Of a DNA stretch of 64,000 bases, positions 1 to 11,897 are shown in pieces (positions within the stretch are counted from its first letter, which is position 1; each line of letters starts with the position of its first letter). This stretch comes from Schizophyllum amplum (taxonomy: Eukaryota > Basidiomycota > Agaricomycetes > Agaricales > Schizophyllaceae). The notes beneath the pieces are model-generated. The model had not been told where the DNA came from, searched no databases, and worked only from the letters and a program-made list of their open reading frames with translations. Location: contig VDMD01000062.1 in NCBI GenBank assembly GCA_007026445.1, positions 62,001-126,000 of the forward strand. Reading direction: 5' to 3'. The position numbers and the translations under genes were made by a program.

Positions 1-1201
1 AGCGCTGCGCACCTTGGTCCTCACGCCGCGCATTCCGGGTCAGGCCTCCGCCTCTCACAAGCCTAGCGACGCGTCATACCTTCGGCCCCTCGCATCTTTT
101 TCGTCCTTGGAAACCCTTGTCCTCGCGTCCTGGAACGGTCTGGCGCTGAAAAACGCCGACTGCCTCGCGATTGCTACATGCTGGCCGCACATCCGCGTGC
201 TGCGTTTATGCAATCTGCGAGCAGGGGAGAACCTTCCCACCCTCCACGGCCTGGTGCCGCTGGCCGACAAGTGTCCGGAGCTCGAAGAACTTGCTCTGGC
301 TGTCGACGCGCAGAGCGCTGCCCCGCGGTTGCCCGCGCATTATCCGCGGTCTCGCTCGCGTGTGAAGACGCTCGCCATGATTGGCCCTTCGCCCATCCAC
401 GGCGATACCGTGCTTGGGGCTGCGCGCTTCCTGGCGACGCTCTTCCCTCATCTGCGAGATATATCGTGCCCTGACGGGTCGCCTCACAAGCGCTGCTGGG
501 CAGACGTCAGTGATAGACTCGCGGTTGCCCATGCGGTGGCTATACAAACCGAGCGCGAGCTCGCAACTGGCTCCCGCGAGGCTCCAGACGGGGGTGTCGT
601 GCAATCGGTCGCGCATGCGCTAGTAAAGATAGAGCAGCATGATGCTACAGTAGTCGCGCCCATTGGGCCTACTAGGAATGTGAATACAGATGTTGTGCAC
701 CAGAGCACTATGCCCCCGCCTGCCAGCGAGTCTAGTGGCTATGATAATGCCGTCGCCGCAATGGGCGATGTGCAACTGACAGATGTACAGCGGCGGTCGG
801 CCTCTCAACAACGGGTAGACGAACTACAGAAATGCAATGCTGAGCTAGAGAAGGACCGTGCGAGCCTCGAGAAACGGTACCGCACGATGAATAGTCGTCT
901 CGAGGGGGATATACATGGTCTTCAGCACCTCAACGCCGATCTTCAGAAGCAGAAGACCGACATCGAGCAGAAGTATCTCCAAGTCGAGGAGGAAAGAGAC
1001 GTGCTGGGGAAGCAAATCCTACGACTCCAGCGCGACCTGGAAGAAACTAGCAGAAACGCGTCGACGAACCTGGACGCGCTCATCGAGCAGCTTGGAAAGC
1101 TCGAGCAGCATCGCGACCAGGTAGAGAAGCGCTGCGCCGACTTGGAGCGGTGGAAAGGGGAGTGCAAGCAGAGGCTGCAAGGTCTTGTTTCGCTAGGTTG
1201 A
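1..1201 (+). CDS. F-box/LRR-like coiled-coil protein, C-terminal part (5' end outside window)
   Basis: The frame is open from base 2 to a TGA at 1199-1201, so the gene starts before the window. The first ~180 residues are leucine-rich and match the C-terminal LRR-like part of the three paralogs below: shared landmarks are 'RFLATLFPHLRDISC' and 'WADVSDRL'. A polar linker follows, then a coiled coil of about 130 residues rich in E, K, Q and R, ending in 'KQRLQGLVSLG', nearly the same end as the paralog at 7208-9662. The F-box itself would lie upstream. By family knowledge, F-box/LRR proteins pick substrates for SCF ubiquitin ligases; that role is inferred here. The coiled coil suggests self-association or a partner. 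No intron is needed in the visible part. Confidence 0.75.
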   Translation, partial: ALRTLVLTPRIPGQASASHKPSDASYLRPLASFSSLETLVLASWNGLALKNADCLAIATCWPHIRVLRLCNLRAGENLPTLHGLVPLADKCPELEELALAVDAQSAAPRLPAHYPRSRSRVKTLAMIGPSPIHGDTVLGAARFLATLFPHLRDISCPDGSPHKRCWADVSDRLAVAHAVAIQTERELATGSREAPDGGVVQSVAHALVKIEQHDATVVAPIGPTRNVNTDVVHQSTMPPPASESSGYDNAVAAMGDVQLTDVQRRSASQQRVDELQKCNAELEKDRASLEKRYRTMNSRLEGDIHGLQHLNADLQKQKTDIEQKYLQVEEERDVLGKQILRLQRDLEETSRNASTNLDALIEQLGKLEQHRDQVEKRCADLERWKGECKQRLQGLVSLG

Positions 1202-2117
1202 GTATAATTACTATCTTTTTGATTCTATCGCTCGATCGAAATAAAGGGACGTGACCGAGACTGGCTCAGTGCGGACGATCCTGGGACGATCCCAAGATGA
1301 ACTTGATTCACGTGAGCACTGTATGTGGCGTCTATCTGGTATCAATGTCATAAGCTAGGGATGCTAGGGTAAATTTCATCCACGAACCCACGAACGGCTA
1401 TGGGCTGCGAGGTCATGAACGGGCACTGGATAGATGGAAATCGAGCGGGACGTGTGCGAGAGGGAGTCAAAGACAAGTTGAGTTTCCACAGAGTTCGGGC
1501 CGCATCGGCAAATGCCGGAGAGGCGTCGCGCTCGCGCCTGGCTCACGCTGTCTTGACTCATCACATCTGGAGTTGACTTCATATCCTGGCGTGCGTTCAA
1601 GCTTCAAGCTCCTTGAGCTTCACCGGCACCTAGAAGGTCAAAGACGGCTAGGGAATCATCACCACAGGCGACGAGCCACGCACTGCGGCCGCTGTACGAC
1701 GCGGGTCACGATGCCCAGGCAGTTCCCACTGCCAGCTCGGGCTGCGTAGGGACGGTGGCGCTGCCACAGAAAGAGCACCATCGAGGAGCAGATGCCTGTG
1801 CAACTGTGTTGCAAAACAATGCCTCAAGGAAGGACCGAGGTGCGCACTTGCATTGTTGTCCATGTTTGGGGCGCCTTGTTCATTGTTTACGTTAGGGCCA
1901 GGCGGATCAGCTTCGGCGTCGCTAAGCTGGCATACAAAAGAGGGCGCTCGCGGCCTTCTGCTGCTCTCCCGTCTTGATCACCAACCCCCATCGTCTGTCG
2001 CCCGGCAGTCGTGACTCGCCTAGCAGGCGCTGGATCTCGACTTTAAGCCTAGCCTATCTCAAGCCTACTCTTTCACCAATCCTGAAGCCTACTCAATCCC
2101 ACAACGCCACATTCATC
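1202..2117. other. Intergenic region, no gene seen
   Basis: It holds the 3' flank of the coiled-coil gene and the promoter and leader of the kinase gene. The last ~100 bases before the kinase ATG are C/T-rich with repeated 'cctactc'-like words, a common leader style in basidiomycetes. Short ORFs here have no recognisable features. Confidence 0.5.
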
Positions 2118-5100
2118 ATGGTCGCCCTCACCGAAGTGCTCATGCACGCGACCACCCTCCTCGTCTCCGCGGCCTACTTCACCGGCTTTGTCCCCGCAGA
2201 CATCGCCGCGCAGGCCCTCGTCTCCCTCTCCACCGTATACGTCGCCGTCAGCTATGTCGCACCGCTCATCGCGTCCTTGCGGGCGTCAGACAGGTTGCTC
2301 CCCGGCTGGAAGGATAATGTGACTGCGCTCGTCGAGCCAGGGATTTTGGAGCCAGCAGCCGCCATATTGCATATTGCCGCACAGTCGGATACGGAGGAGA
2401 CCCAGAAAGTCTACTGGACCGTCTCAAATGATATGGAGGACCAGGAGGCAGACATCCTAGCGGACAGCGCGTCCGATGTCCTCGAGCCAACTTCATCGCA
2501 CGCTACCCACCTCTCACCGCAAGCATCCCTCCCCGCGTTAACCTGGTCGTCCTTCTCGGCACCCGCCTCGTCACCCGTCTCCGCATACACCCACCTATTC
2601 ACGACGATAGGTCAAGATGACCTTTCGCCGATTGCGCTCTTGGCATTGGTGCGTCTTCCCGGGCTTTTGTTAGACACGATCGAACCTGATATCCCTTTCT
2701 CTTAGGCCGCCATCCTCGGCTTCCTCGCCGGTGCCATCCCGCCCCTGTCGTATATCGTGCTCAAGTCCAAGAATACCCAAGCGCGCAACATTGAGCGCTT
2801 AAGCCAGCAGTCCTTCCGTCACCGGTCCCTTAGCTACCAAGTTCAGCTGGACCCTCAAGCGGAGCCGGAGTCCCTCGTTCAGCAGGCCGAGCGGGAATAC
2901 GTCGTCGACCCTGGCTACGAGGTGAAGCTGGAGGGCGTACTAGAAGACGAGAAGTATACGGAGTGCGTGTACATGTCCCACCACTGCATGAGCATCGCTG
3001 ACGATGGCTTGTGTCTAGATCGCAGCAAGACGAGTCAGCTGCCGATGTTGCCGACACCGCTGATATCCCATTAAACGACCCTGCGCCCGCCGGCATCAAC
3101 CCATCCACTGATATCCTTCCATCCATCGACTTCCCAATTACGGACATCACCTCATCAACCGACATCACCCCATTCACCAAATCCTCCACCCTCCCAACCT
3201 TGCCTACTACCGCCGTACCCTCGTACGTATCCTATACGCTATCAACGTGCATGCTCTTGACCGACCTTGCTTTATAGAACACGGGGTCTTGACGCGCCGG
3301 ATGACTCCACGCCTGCTGAGGATGCTGCTGCACCTTCGTGTCAAGATGTCTCTACCATCAACACTCAAGGCGCCTCCACATCCAACGCTCAATGCGCCTC
3401 CACATCCAACGCTCAAGACGCCTTTACAACCTATCATCCAGAGCCTTCTGCACCATCGCCCTCTGATGCTTCCACGTCATCCGCCCTTCTACCTTCATCT
3501 TCAACCCATCTACCCTCTCTCTCCCCTGCTTTGAGCCAGGTTTCGGGTACACCTGAGTGCGTATGATCGTCTTACCCCGAGACGAGGAGATAAGCTGACT
3601 GTATGCGCAGGAATACGAGCATCGAGCAACATCCTATCACGTGTGCTGAGGACCCCGCAACGACGAGCGCCGTGGATGTACCACCAACGGGCACTGAGGG
3701 TCTCCCGGCTACGAGTCCTGAAAAGGCCACGCGCACCAGCTCCGTGCAATCCACGTCCGCATCTACCCGCCTTGGCCAGGTAGTGGCTCTATCTGAGTGC
3801 GTGCTCTCTTCTCGCGTTTGTGTGAGTGTGCAAACTGACTGTATGCGCAGGGATACGGACGCGAAACAACTTGAGGGCCCTGTAAACGCTTCTGCGTCTT
3901 CTTCTCAAGCCGCTTCTACACCTTCCCCTCAACCATTAACCCTAACAGCCCCTCCTTCCCCTATCTCTAGCCAGGTAGTGGCTCTACCTGAGTGCGTATA
4001 ATCTACTCACGTCCGGAATCTTGTCATTGAATGACTGTATGCGCAGCAATGCAAGCTTTGAGCTTTCGACTGTGAGCCACGTCCCTGCTAGCCACGTAGC
4101 GGCTCTACCTGTGTGCGTCTAGCTCCATGTTCAAATGCTCGTCCTGGTGGCTGACTATATGCGCAGGTCAAAGAGCACTGAGCAAGTCCCGACCATCGCC
4201 GACTTCACCCTCGACCGAACCCTAGGTGGCGGATCCGGCGGCATTGTCCGGCTCGCGAAGCACAAAGCGACCGCCAGGACCGTCGCGATCAAGATGGTGC
4301 ACAAGAAACTTTGTGCCCATCCGGACATAAGGAAGACGGTGCTTGCGGAGCAGCGGGTGCTGGCGCGGGTGGCGAAGGAGGCCGCGCAGGACGAAACCAA
4401 ACACCCGTTCATCGCCAAGCTGCATATGAGCTTCCACGATGAGCATAGCGTGTACCTTGTCCTTGTAAGTGCTCACCTGCTTGATGCTCTCCCGCAACCC
4501 CCAACTCTCAAGGATCACACTAACACTCCTTATCCAGGAATCCTACGTATGCGACCTCGACGCCCGCATCGACTACTACGTCTCGAAGAAACGTAAGTTC
4601 CCGCGCGACCTCCTCCGCTTCTACGTCGCCGAGATCTGCGCGGGCATCGCGGGCCTGCACGCCATGGGCATTGCGCATAGGGATGTGAAGCCGGGGAATG
4701 TACTGGTTGATACGGAGGGACATGTGGTGCTGGCGGATTTCGGGCTGGCGGTGGGGGCTGGTGTGACGGTGGAGGCTGGTGCGACATCGGAGGCTAGTGG
4801 TGCGAAGGAGACTAGCTTGTCGCACCCGTCGGCTACCTTGATGTGCACGGAGGAGGTGGGCTCGCGGTACTTCATGGCGCCGGAGATTCTGCTGGGGTCT
4901 CCCTACAATGCTTACGCGGCGGACTGGTGGAGCGTGGGCGCGGTGATGTGGAATATGTGGACGGGGAAGGTGCGCTGTTGTTGTTTCTCCATGTCGTGTG
5001 TGCTGGTAGGCTAACCATGGATCCATGTACAGCCTCCCTTCGCAGACGCTGTCTACAACGCATGCGGGGAAATATCGATTAACGCCAGTCCCACTGAGAT

Positions 5101-5684
5101 TGAATACCGCTACATCCACGTTGGCGACCTCCTGCGCAATTTTACTACGGACCCCGAGCACGCTTTGGTAGCTCCGGAAGATATGGAGGAAAACGACAAG
5201 AGCATGTTGCTCGGGGTGCGTTGGCCCTGTAATCAAAACATTCCTCCTTTGCTGACCCTTTCGTTCTTCAGCTCCTGCAACGCGACCCGCGATTGCGTCT
5301 CAATGACAGCGCGATTCAACACCATGAGTTCATCCTGTCCACGTACGTCGTCTCCTGCCTCTTGACACGCGTAGTCGGCTGACCCTTACTCTTGCAGCAG
5401 ATATACATGGGACGCGATCGCAACCAAGCAGACTGAACGTGAGTTTACCAATGCATTCCTAGGGAGACAGGTCGTCTGACGAACCTCTCACAGCCCCGCC
5501 CGCACAAGGAGACAAGCGGTACGGGGAGGCCTCGGATGACGCTGCGCTGCACAGCTACAAGCGGAAGGTTGAAAATGCCCCGAAGAAGGCGAAGAAGAAG
5601 AAGAAGAACGGTCGCAAAGCGATCCCGGAAGAGGATCTGTTTGCCGAGTATATGTTTGTGAACCCGAGGGGGATGGAGGACTAG
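2118..5684 (+). CDS. Membrane-anchored Ser/Thr protein kinase, AGC-like, with Ser/Thr/Pro-rich linker
   Basis: Thirteen exons give an unbroken 959-residue protein: 2118-2648, 2706-2962, 3019-3222, 3278-3556, 3611-3796, 3851-3991, 4047-4112, 4167-4464, 4538-4969, 5033-5215, 5272-5342, 5398-5438, 5494-5684. The N-terminus has hydrophobic stretches at about residues 8-55 and another after residue 175 ('AAILGFLAGAIPPLSYIVL'). A long S/T/P-rich linker runs to about residue 560. The kinase domain follows: glycine loop 'LGGGSGGIV', VAIK lysine, HRDVKPGN catalytic loop, DFG, a roughly 30-residue insert in the activation loop, 'FMAPE' and 'DWWSVG'. Near the C-terminus is 'LLQRDPRLRL', as in AGC kinases, then a lysine-rich patch. 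All key catalytic residues are present, so it is probably active. Substrates are unknown. Anchoring an AGC-like domain to a membrane is unusual. Confidence 0.88.
3557..4166 (+). repeat. Tandemly repeated exon-intron boundary units inside the kinase gene
   Basis: Four successive introns (3557-3610, 3797-3850, 3992-4046, 4113-4166) are 54, 54, 55 and 54 nt. All are phase 2, start GTGCGT and end TATGCGCAG, usually preceded by CTGACTG. The exon ends before introns 2-4 also share 'gtagyggctctayctg', coding VALSE, VALPE or AALPV. The interiors of introns and exons are diverged. This looks like repeated duplication of an exon plus its intron that extended the S/T-rich linker by symmetric 2-2 exons. 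Confidence 0.8.
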
Positions 5685-7207
5685 AGAGGTGGTGAGTGGG
5701 CTCTTATGTGCTGTGTGGTAGCGGGTGTGCTGACTGGTGTTGGTAGGAAGGTGGCAGGCAAGCCCGAGCTTGTCTATGTATTGGGCGCGACATCGGGTGT
5801 AGGACTCGACGTGGGGGATGATGTTGGCGGCCACCTCGAACAAGCACGGACGAGGTGACGGACGGTTTGTGTATAGCTCCGCGACGACTATCGGCCAGGC
5901 AGTGACAGGGTCGACACCCGCAAAGGGCTTGAGGGGAGACTGATGGCGCTGCAAGCGGCTCAACCCGCTAGAGGGTGACGACCCTCGCAAACAATGCAGT
6001 GCCTGTCATGCCTCAAGTTCCTCGTTGGGGCCGTGCCACGCCGTCATCGCCTCGTCTGTCCGCGTACACCCTCGCGTCGGTCCGCGTGTACCTTCGTTTG
6101 CACCCGCGTGTTCACCTGCACGCCTCTGGGCTCACGTTCGCGCATGCCTGTCCGTGTTCTGCTCGTGAGCAGCTACCTCTGCACGATGCAATGAAGCGTA
6201 CCGTCGCCACCAGAGTTGCGCCTCAGTTCGCAGTGGCGCGTTGGCCCTCTTCGCAGCAGCGGCATGTGCCACGTCCATTGCGTTGGAACCCTCGTCGTCA
6301 CTCGAGCTTGATGGACCTATCCGCCAGACCAAAGGACGCCATCCTGCCCTACGATCGGCTCAATTCCTCAAGAGATAGGATCGCCCCAGCTCACGTCCAA
6401 CAACGCCAGACTACTAGTACTGTTTCCTACAACCTCGACCTATGATTTCGACACCGCACCAGCTCGTTCTGCCGAGCGACCGGAATCCTTGGGTCGACTG
6501 TTCTCAGTGACTGTCCTCGTCTCCAGGCTTGAATCACGACACCCCGTCGGACACCTGCGTCAACAGCCGGTACTTACCACGCATATATGCACCCCCTATA
6601 CCTGAACCGCGCTAGACCCCTTCCCCGTACTGTACATGTGATTCTACGGCTTTGCATATCTTTCTCACTGTCCGGACAGTGTCCGGAACTACATCATCCA
6701 TTCCTCTTCTTGAATGATAAGTGAGAGCCCTCGTAAAACAGTGCACTGGCGCAAAATGGATCCAAGAGCCGCAGAGACAGACTGTGTGACTTTACATCAT
6801 GTGCTTGTGACATTACGCGCTTTCCCGAATCGGAATTGGAATCTTGAACGCTCGCGTTCAGGTTCAGAGGTTCACCTACACCTTCATTGGCACCCTCAAG
6901 CGTCCGTCGCCCACTCGCGGTCGGGCCAACTTCTGGAGCTCGTTGCTGCCTTGCCTGGACGTAACAAGCGCGCAACGTCGTCGCTGAAGTGCGATCAGGC
7001 TCAGAACTCAAGCTCAGGACTGGAAGACGCCGGTTGCCCTTACCTTGACACCTCTGTCTTCGACATATTCAAAGTAGGTATGCTTTAAGTGCTCTCGATA
7101 TCTATTCTGAGCTAATGTGCTACTGAAGGACGAATCAGACTTGCAAACGGGACCAGTTGAACGAGCGCGCTGAAGTTCGGAACATTCGCTCTCATCCTTC
7201 GTTGTCC
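5685..7207. other. Intergenic region with possible upstream exons of the next gene
   Basis: No convincing gene before 6.7 kb; an open frame at 5975-6445 has arginine/proline-rich composition typical of chance GC-rich frames. From 6714 an open frame runs to 7074. It could be spliced (donor at 7075, acceptor 'gaatcag' at about 7138) in frame to the gene that begins at 7208. The first exon shows no similarity to the paralogs, so I leave it as possible 5' extension or leader. Confidence 0.4.
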
Positions 7208-9662
7208 ATGCCTCGGACTGCTACTATTTCCGCGCGCACAGTCAGCCCTCTTGAGGTTGTAGTGAGTGCTTAGCTTGGCTGCTGCGGAAAGGGAGTTGAC
7301 TCAACGTTGCAGACCAAGCTTGCCTTCGCGAACGGCGAAATCCGCCATATCATCTGCATACACCTACTCAGGCACGACCTTTGTCAATTATCCTACGTGT
7401 CCAAGGACTGGGAGCGCTCATCGAGCGCTCTGATATGGCGCGACCTTCCGTCTGTGCAGCCCTTCGAGCGGCTGCTGCCTAAACGTCTCAAAACACGGGG
7501 GTCACACTCGGCTTCTTATGCAAGTCTTGATTGCGCTTCAACATTCGTCATAATCTGATAAATGCCTAACAGAAGGATTATCACAGACCGTCATCTGGGG
7601 ACTTGCAGATTTCTGCGCGTCGTGTACGCAGATGTATCACTACCCTCGGTGGATGCTGACGCCGTCATAGCTCGACAGTCTACGATTACAGGAACAGATT
7701 GTTTGGAAGCGGGTGCAGCACCGAGCTGTCATGCTCAAGAAGCTGCACATACGCCTTGACGATCTGCGTCTTGTCGAAGCGCTCGTGTCTTGGTCCGACT
7801 TACCCCCCTTTCCTTTTTTGAGAGACGCAACCATCGAGGGTCAGCGCCACGATGACTTTGACGGGGGACATGCGGCGCTGCTGAAAAAGCTACTTCCCGA
7901 TCACCTTGCTGTTCTCGACGTTCGTGGCAATGCTCTGGCCCGGTGTCAAGAACCTCTTCTGGCATTCGCCATCTCATTCACTTCGCTGCAGCAGCTCTTT
8001 CTTGATGACATCGGGGATGGGTTGATGCCGAAGTTCACAATAATGCGCTCGAGTGGCGCGCATGTTCTCTTTACTCTGGCAACTTTCACCTCTCTACGGA
8101 TCTTGGTTCTCGGCTGTGATTGGTGCACCAAGCTGCCTACGATACCTCGCAAAAGTTTTCAGAGTTTGACATGTCTGACCCTATGGGGTTCGATGGCTGC
8201 CGAGGTCGGGCTTCTCATCCTTCGTTCGCTGCGAAGGCGTCATCCATTGGAAAAAATTCGCATCTGCTTTTGGGGCACATTGCGGAAAGACTCCAAAGCA
8301 CTTCTTCTGAAAGCCATGAACGAGTTCTGCGATGAGCAGGCTCTCAGAACCGTCGATATCATATCCACCGCCGAACCTCGACAGACAAAGCCAATCGACT
8401 TGGCTTGCATTCAGCCGCTCTCATCATTTCGGAGAATTACCACACTCATTCTTGCCTCCAAGGTATCGCTGGCACTCGCAGACGGCGAATGCGCTATAGT
8501 CGCCGGCTGGTGGCCGAGAATACGCCGGCTACACCTATGGAGTGCGCCAGTGACAGCGACCGTCAGGACTATTGGCGCTCTCGTGAGCTTCGCTGATCAG
8601 TGCCCGGACCTCGTGACGCTCGTTCTCCCCTTCGATGCGCGCACGCAAGTCCAGCATGTGCCCACACCAGAGGGTAGGTCACACTCCCGCCTAGAGACAC
8701 TCGACGTGTGTTGCTCGCCAATCGACGCCAAGAATGTGATGATCGTTGCGTACTATCTGGCCGCTCTCTTCCCACTTCTGCAAGATATATCATGCGATGC
8801 GAATTCAAAGTACGAGCAGATATGGGCAGATGTGCTTGCTTTGGTCCTTGAATCGCCTCGAGACGTTACTCCAAGTGCTTTCGGTTCAGGCGCCCTCTCG
8901 TCGCAGAATGTACCCGCGGACGACGACGCAGTTGCCAGCGCGATGCCGATGGTGATCGACGGCGACGAGTCTGGTCACTCGGAGAAACGTGTGCAGCCCG
9001 TGCGGTCGTCGCCTCATGCCACTGGTACTCGACAGGATAGCACGCCATCCCAAGTCGCCAGTCGGAGTACAGCCGCCGAAGACGCAGCACCGCGCGACAC
9101 CGAGACAGGCGAACCGCAGATCGCGCATGTACAGCGCATTACAGATCTAGAGCAACTCGTCGCTCAGCTAGAGGCGCAACTGGAGGAGCGGGACGATGAG
9201 CTGGAGGACACCCGCACGAAGCTTCAGGATACCCGCGCGAAGCTGGAGCGCCGGTACAGCACGATGGAAGACAAACTTTTCTCAGACATTCGTGTCCTTG
9301 AAGGTCGCAACGCCGACCTGGTGAAGCAGAAGGCAGAAATCGAGCAGAAGTATAACGACGTCGAGCAGGATAGGGACGCGCAAGGGAAGAAGTCCCTCCA
9401 AATTCAGTGCGATTACGAAGATTTCAAACGGAGGATGTCGCGGGACCTGGACACGCTCAGGCAGAAGCTTGGAGCCGTCGAAGGGGAGAAGGAGGCACTG
9501 CAGGGACGCTTCGACTGGATGTCGCGGGAGAAGGAGGAGCAGAAGCACGCGTTAGAGCAGGACCGCGAACAGCGTGAGCAGTTAGAGAAGCGCTGCGCCA
9601 ACCTTGAGCGGTGGAAGAGGGATTGCAAGCAGCGGCTGCAGGGTCTTGTATCGCTGGAGTAG
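7208..9662 (+). CDS. F-box/LRR-like protein with C-terminal coiled coil
   Basis: A start at 7208 gives 18 residues, then an intron 7262-7312 (gtgagt...ttgcag), then the F-box-like segment: 'EIRHIICIHLLRHDLCQLS', 'VSKDWE' and 'IWRDLPSVQPFERLLP'. One or two introns fall between about 7500 and 7691 that I could not fix. The last exon runs from about 7692 ('VWKRVQHRAVMLKKL', matching 'YPRVQRFAAMVKKL' of the 11898-14207 copy) to a TAG at 9662. It holds LRR-like repeats of about 350 residues, an acidic linker, and ~190 residues of coiled coil ending 'KQRLQGLVSLE'. Role as an SCF adaptor is inferred from family knowledge. The start could lie at 6714 if the upstream exon is real. Confidence 0.75.
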
Positions 9663-9954
9663 ACTTGGTCGCGTTATAGTCACTCCCGTCCCCCTGTTTG
9701 CTGAAATGGACAGATGCAGGTCTGAGGTTTGTCCGAGACCAGTTCACGAAAACGAACATCGCATCATGTGACGTCGGTATCTGCCGGAGCGCGTCATGTA
9801 GCAGTCACCATAGCACGCGCCAGGTTCCGCAGAACGGCATCATGTACTTCTTGTCCCGAACACTCATGTTCCTCTCACACTGAGTCAACTAAAATATTCA
9901 GGCGTACCGGACGCAGCAGGAAAGGCGACGGACTGCAAAGCCACGAGGAAAATC

Positions 9955-11285
9955 ATGCCCTCACCAATACAACATCCGGACAGACATGCAGAAGCTGCCA
10001 TGCGGCGGCGAATGCGCTCCTTGCAAGACGTGGACTCGACCCGTTCGTCCAAGACACTCGTTGGCCGTGATGCGCCATTCGTATCTTCCCCCTCCTCTTT
10101 CACTCCAGAATCCGACGCGGAGACGACGGATGACGATGGCGCAGAGCTTTCCGCGTACGAGAACGCGGAAGATCACCCTTCGACGAGGCGACCCCCGGCT
10201 GCAGCTCATTCGACAAGACCCTATACTCCAGCTCCGCCAGAGGGTCAGCCGTCTTGGTACCAGTTCGATGCAGCGGTCGTCCTCGCGCTGGTCTCTTGTA
10301 TGGGGAACTTCTTCACTGGTGGAGATCACCTGAAGCATATCGCTCTCGCTGCCTTGCTTGTCTTCTACCTTCACCAAATTATCGAAGGTGTGTACCTCCT
10401 TCCAGCACTTGCATCTTCGCTAACATTCCCTCAGTCCCCTGGCACCTCTACCTGCAAGCTCGCCCTCGCATCCCCCATTCCCATCACGTAGTTGATGACG
10501 AGTCGGAACCCTCAGGCTCTTCCACGGCCGCTGACATACTTCGTCAACGCGAGCTCGCCTACCTCGCGCTTTCCGCTGTATCCCCATTCATCGGTGTCTT
10601 ACTCCTCACCCGCGTCACCACCGCCTACACCGGAGACCCGCACGCTCTCTCTTGGTTCTCGCGTACCCTGTTCGTCCTCGCCGCCGGCGTCCGCCCCTGG
10701 CGCCACCTCAGCGATCGCCTATCCACCGGTACGGACGCCCTCCACGTCGCCATTCACTACCCGCCCAAGCACCGCAGCGCGGACGTCGAGCAGGAGTTAG
10801 CAGACCTTCGCATGTCAGTCGCTCGGATCGAGCACGCGCTATCGAGGCTGGACGGTCGTTCGCGCGAGGTCTGCGAGTACGTCGACGACGCGCTGGACGT
10901 CGTGGAGCGGCGCGTAAGGCGGCAGGAGCGTCGCGCGGAGAAGAGGGAGCGTGAGCGGGTTGCGGAAGCCAGGGCGGACACGGTGTTCGTGGAGGCGCCG
11001 CGGCGCGCGCCGTCGCTGGCGTCGTACCTATTTCCATGGTGGTTGATGCAGCAGGAGGGCGTTGATGCGGCTGCGAGTGCGCCGGCGTCGAGCCGTGTGC
11101 AGGGCAAGCGCACGTCGAATCGCAACATCACGCTCGAGACTATCCCTGAGGATGGTGTGCTGCCTTCGCCGTCCCGCCGTACTGGGGTGCCGCAAACGGG
11201 GGTGCCACCGACGACGGGAAATGCGGTCTCAAGACTCGTGACGCTGCCGCTGCGGGTCGTGTTGAGGTTGTTCGGGCTTGGGTGA
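9955..11285 (+). CDS. Uncharacterised multi-pass membrane protein
   Basis: Two exons, 9955-10387 and 10435-11285, separated by a 47-nt intron (gtgtgt...cctcag, phase 1), give 427 residues. The N-terminal ~95 residues are polar and acidic. Four hydrophobic segments follow: 'FDAAVVLALVSCMGNFF', 'HIALAALLVFYLHQIIEVPW', 'LAYLALSAVSPFIGVLLL' and 'WFSRTLFVLAAGVRPW'. After them comes a charged helix of about 90 residues (probable coiled coil, many R and E) and a basic tail ending in a short hydrophobic stretch. I recall similar hypothetical proteins in Agaricomycetes but no function. The tail probably faces the cytosol. A splice at this point keeps the reading frame and removes the stop that the unspliced frame would meet. 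Confidence 0.75.
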
Positions 11286-11897
11286 GTTGTTCGTTGTGCT
11301 TTGTCCGGTACACGCTGCGCCGTTTATCCGGATCCATTACTCTCTGAGAACGCTTAATATTCTTCACTTCCTTCCTTTCGGCCTCCTGGTGTACCTGTAA
11401 CCTTTTCTGTGTATTCATTATACTTCTGCCGTTCCTTGTGTATCTCCACCTACCTGCAGAAAACTTCGCTCGTCGTCCGCCTCGTCTCGCTGTGCCCCTG
11501 CTGTGTGTCCGTACCTATCATATTCTTCTCTATCGATACTCGAATGACGTGTTGTACTGTTGCCAGTACCGAGGTTGGCGAAGATGCGTCCAGTGCCACT
11601 TGGCACTAGTCCAGGAAGGAGTGGGCGAGCAGGAAAACTGACTACTTACGTCATTACTCGTATCACGTGAGTACCACGTGAACAAATGTTGATGTTCGGC
11701 ACTTAGAGGGCCTGTCGACAGCGCACGTTCGGTCAGCTCGTTGCTCGGTAAGTTCTACGACGGCTAAACAGTTGTAGAGTTCTATAGTATGCGAGCAGCT
11801 CAACTATCATCATCGGTTATGAGGCGTCCGAGACCCATAATGTGTCCCTGCGTCGAACGATTAGATAGTGGCGAGATAGATGTACTCGGCTCGGTAT
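11286..11897. other. Intergenic region between convergent genes, no gene seen
   Basis: It carries the 3' flanks of the membrane-protein gene and of the minus-strand F-box gene, which converge here. Short frames present have no recognisable features. 'tatcacgtgagtaccacgtg' near 11660 contains two CACGTG-like E-box words. Confidence 0.4.

Noticed and set aside
5975..6445. 156-residue open frame
   Set aside because: Composition is R/P/H-rich like a chance frame in GC-rich DNA, with no domain and no splice context.
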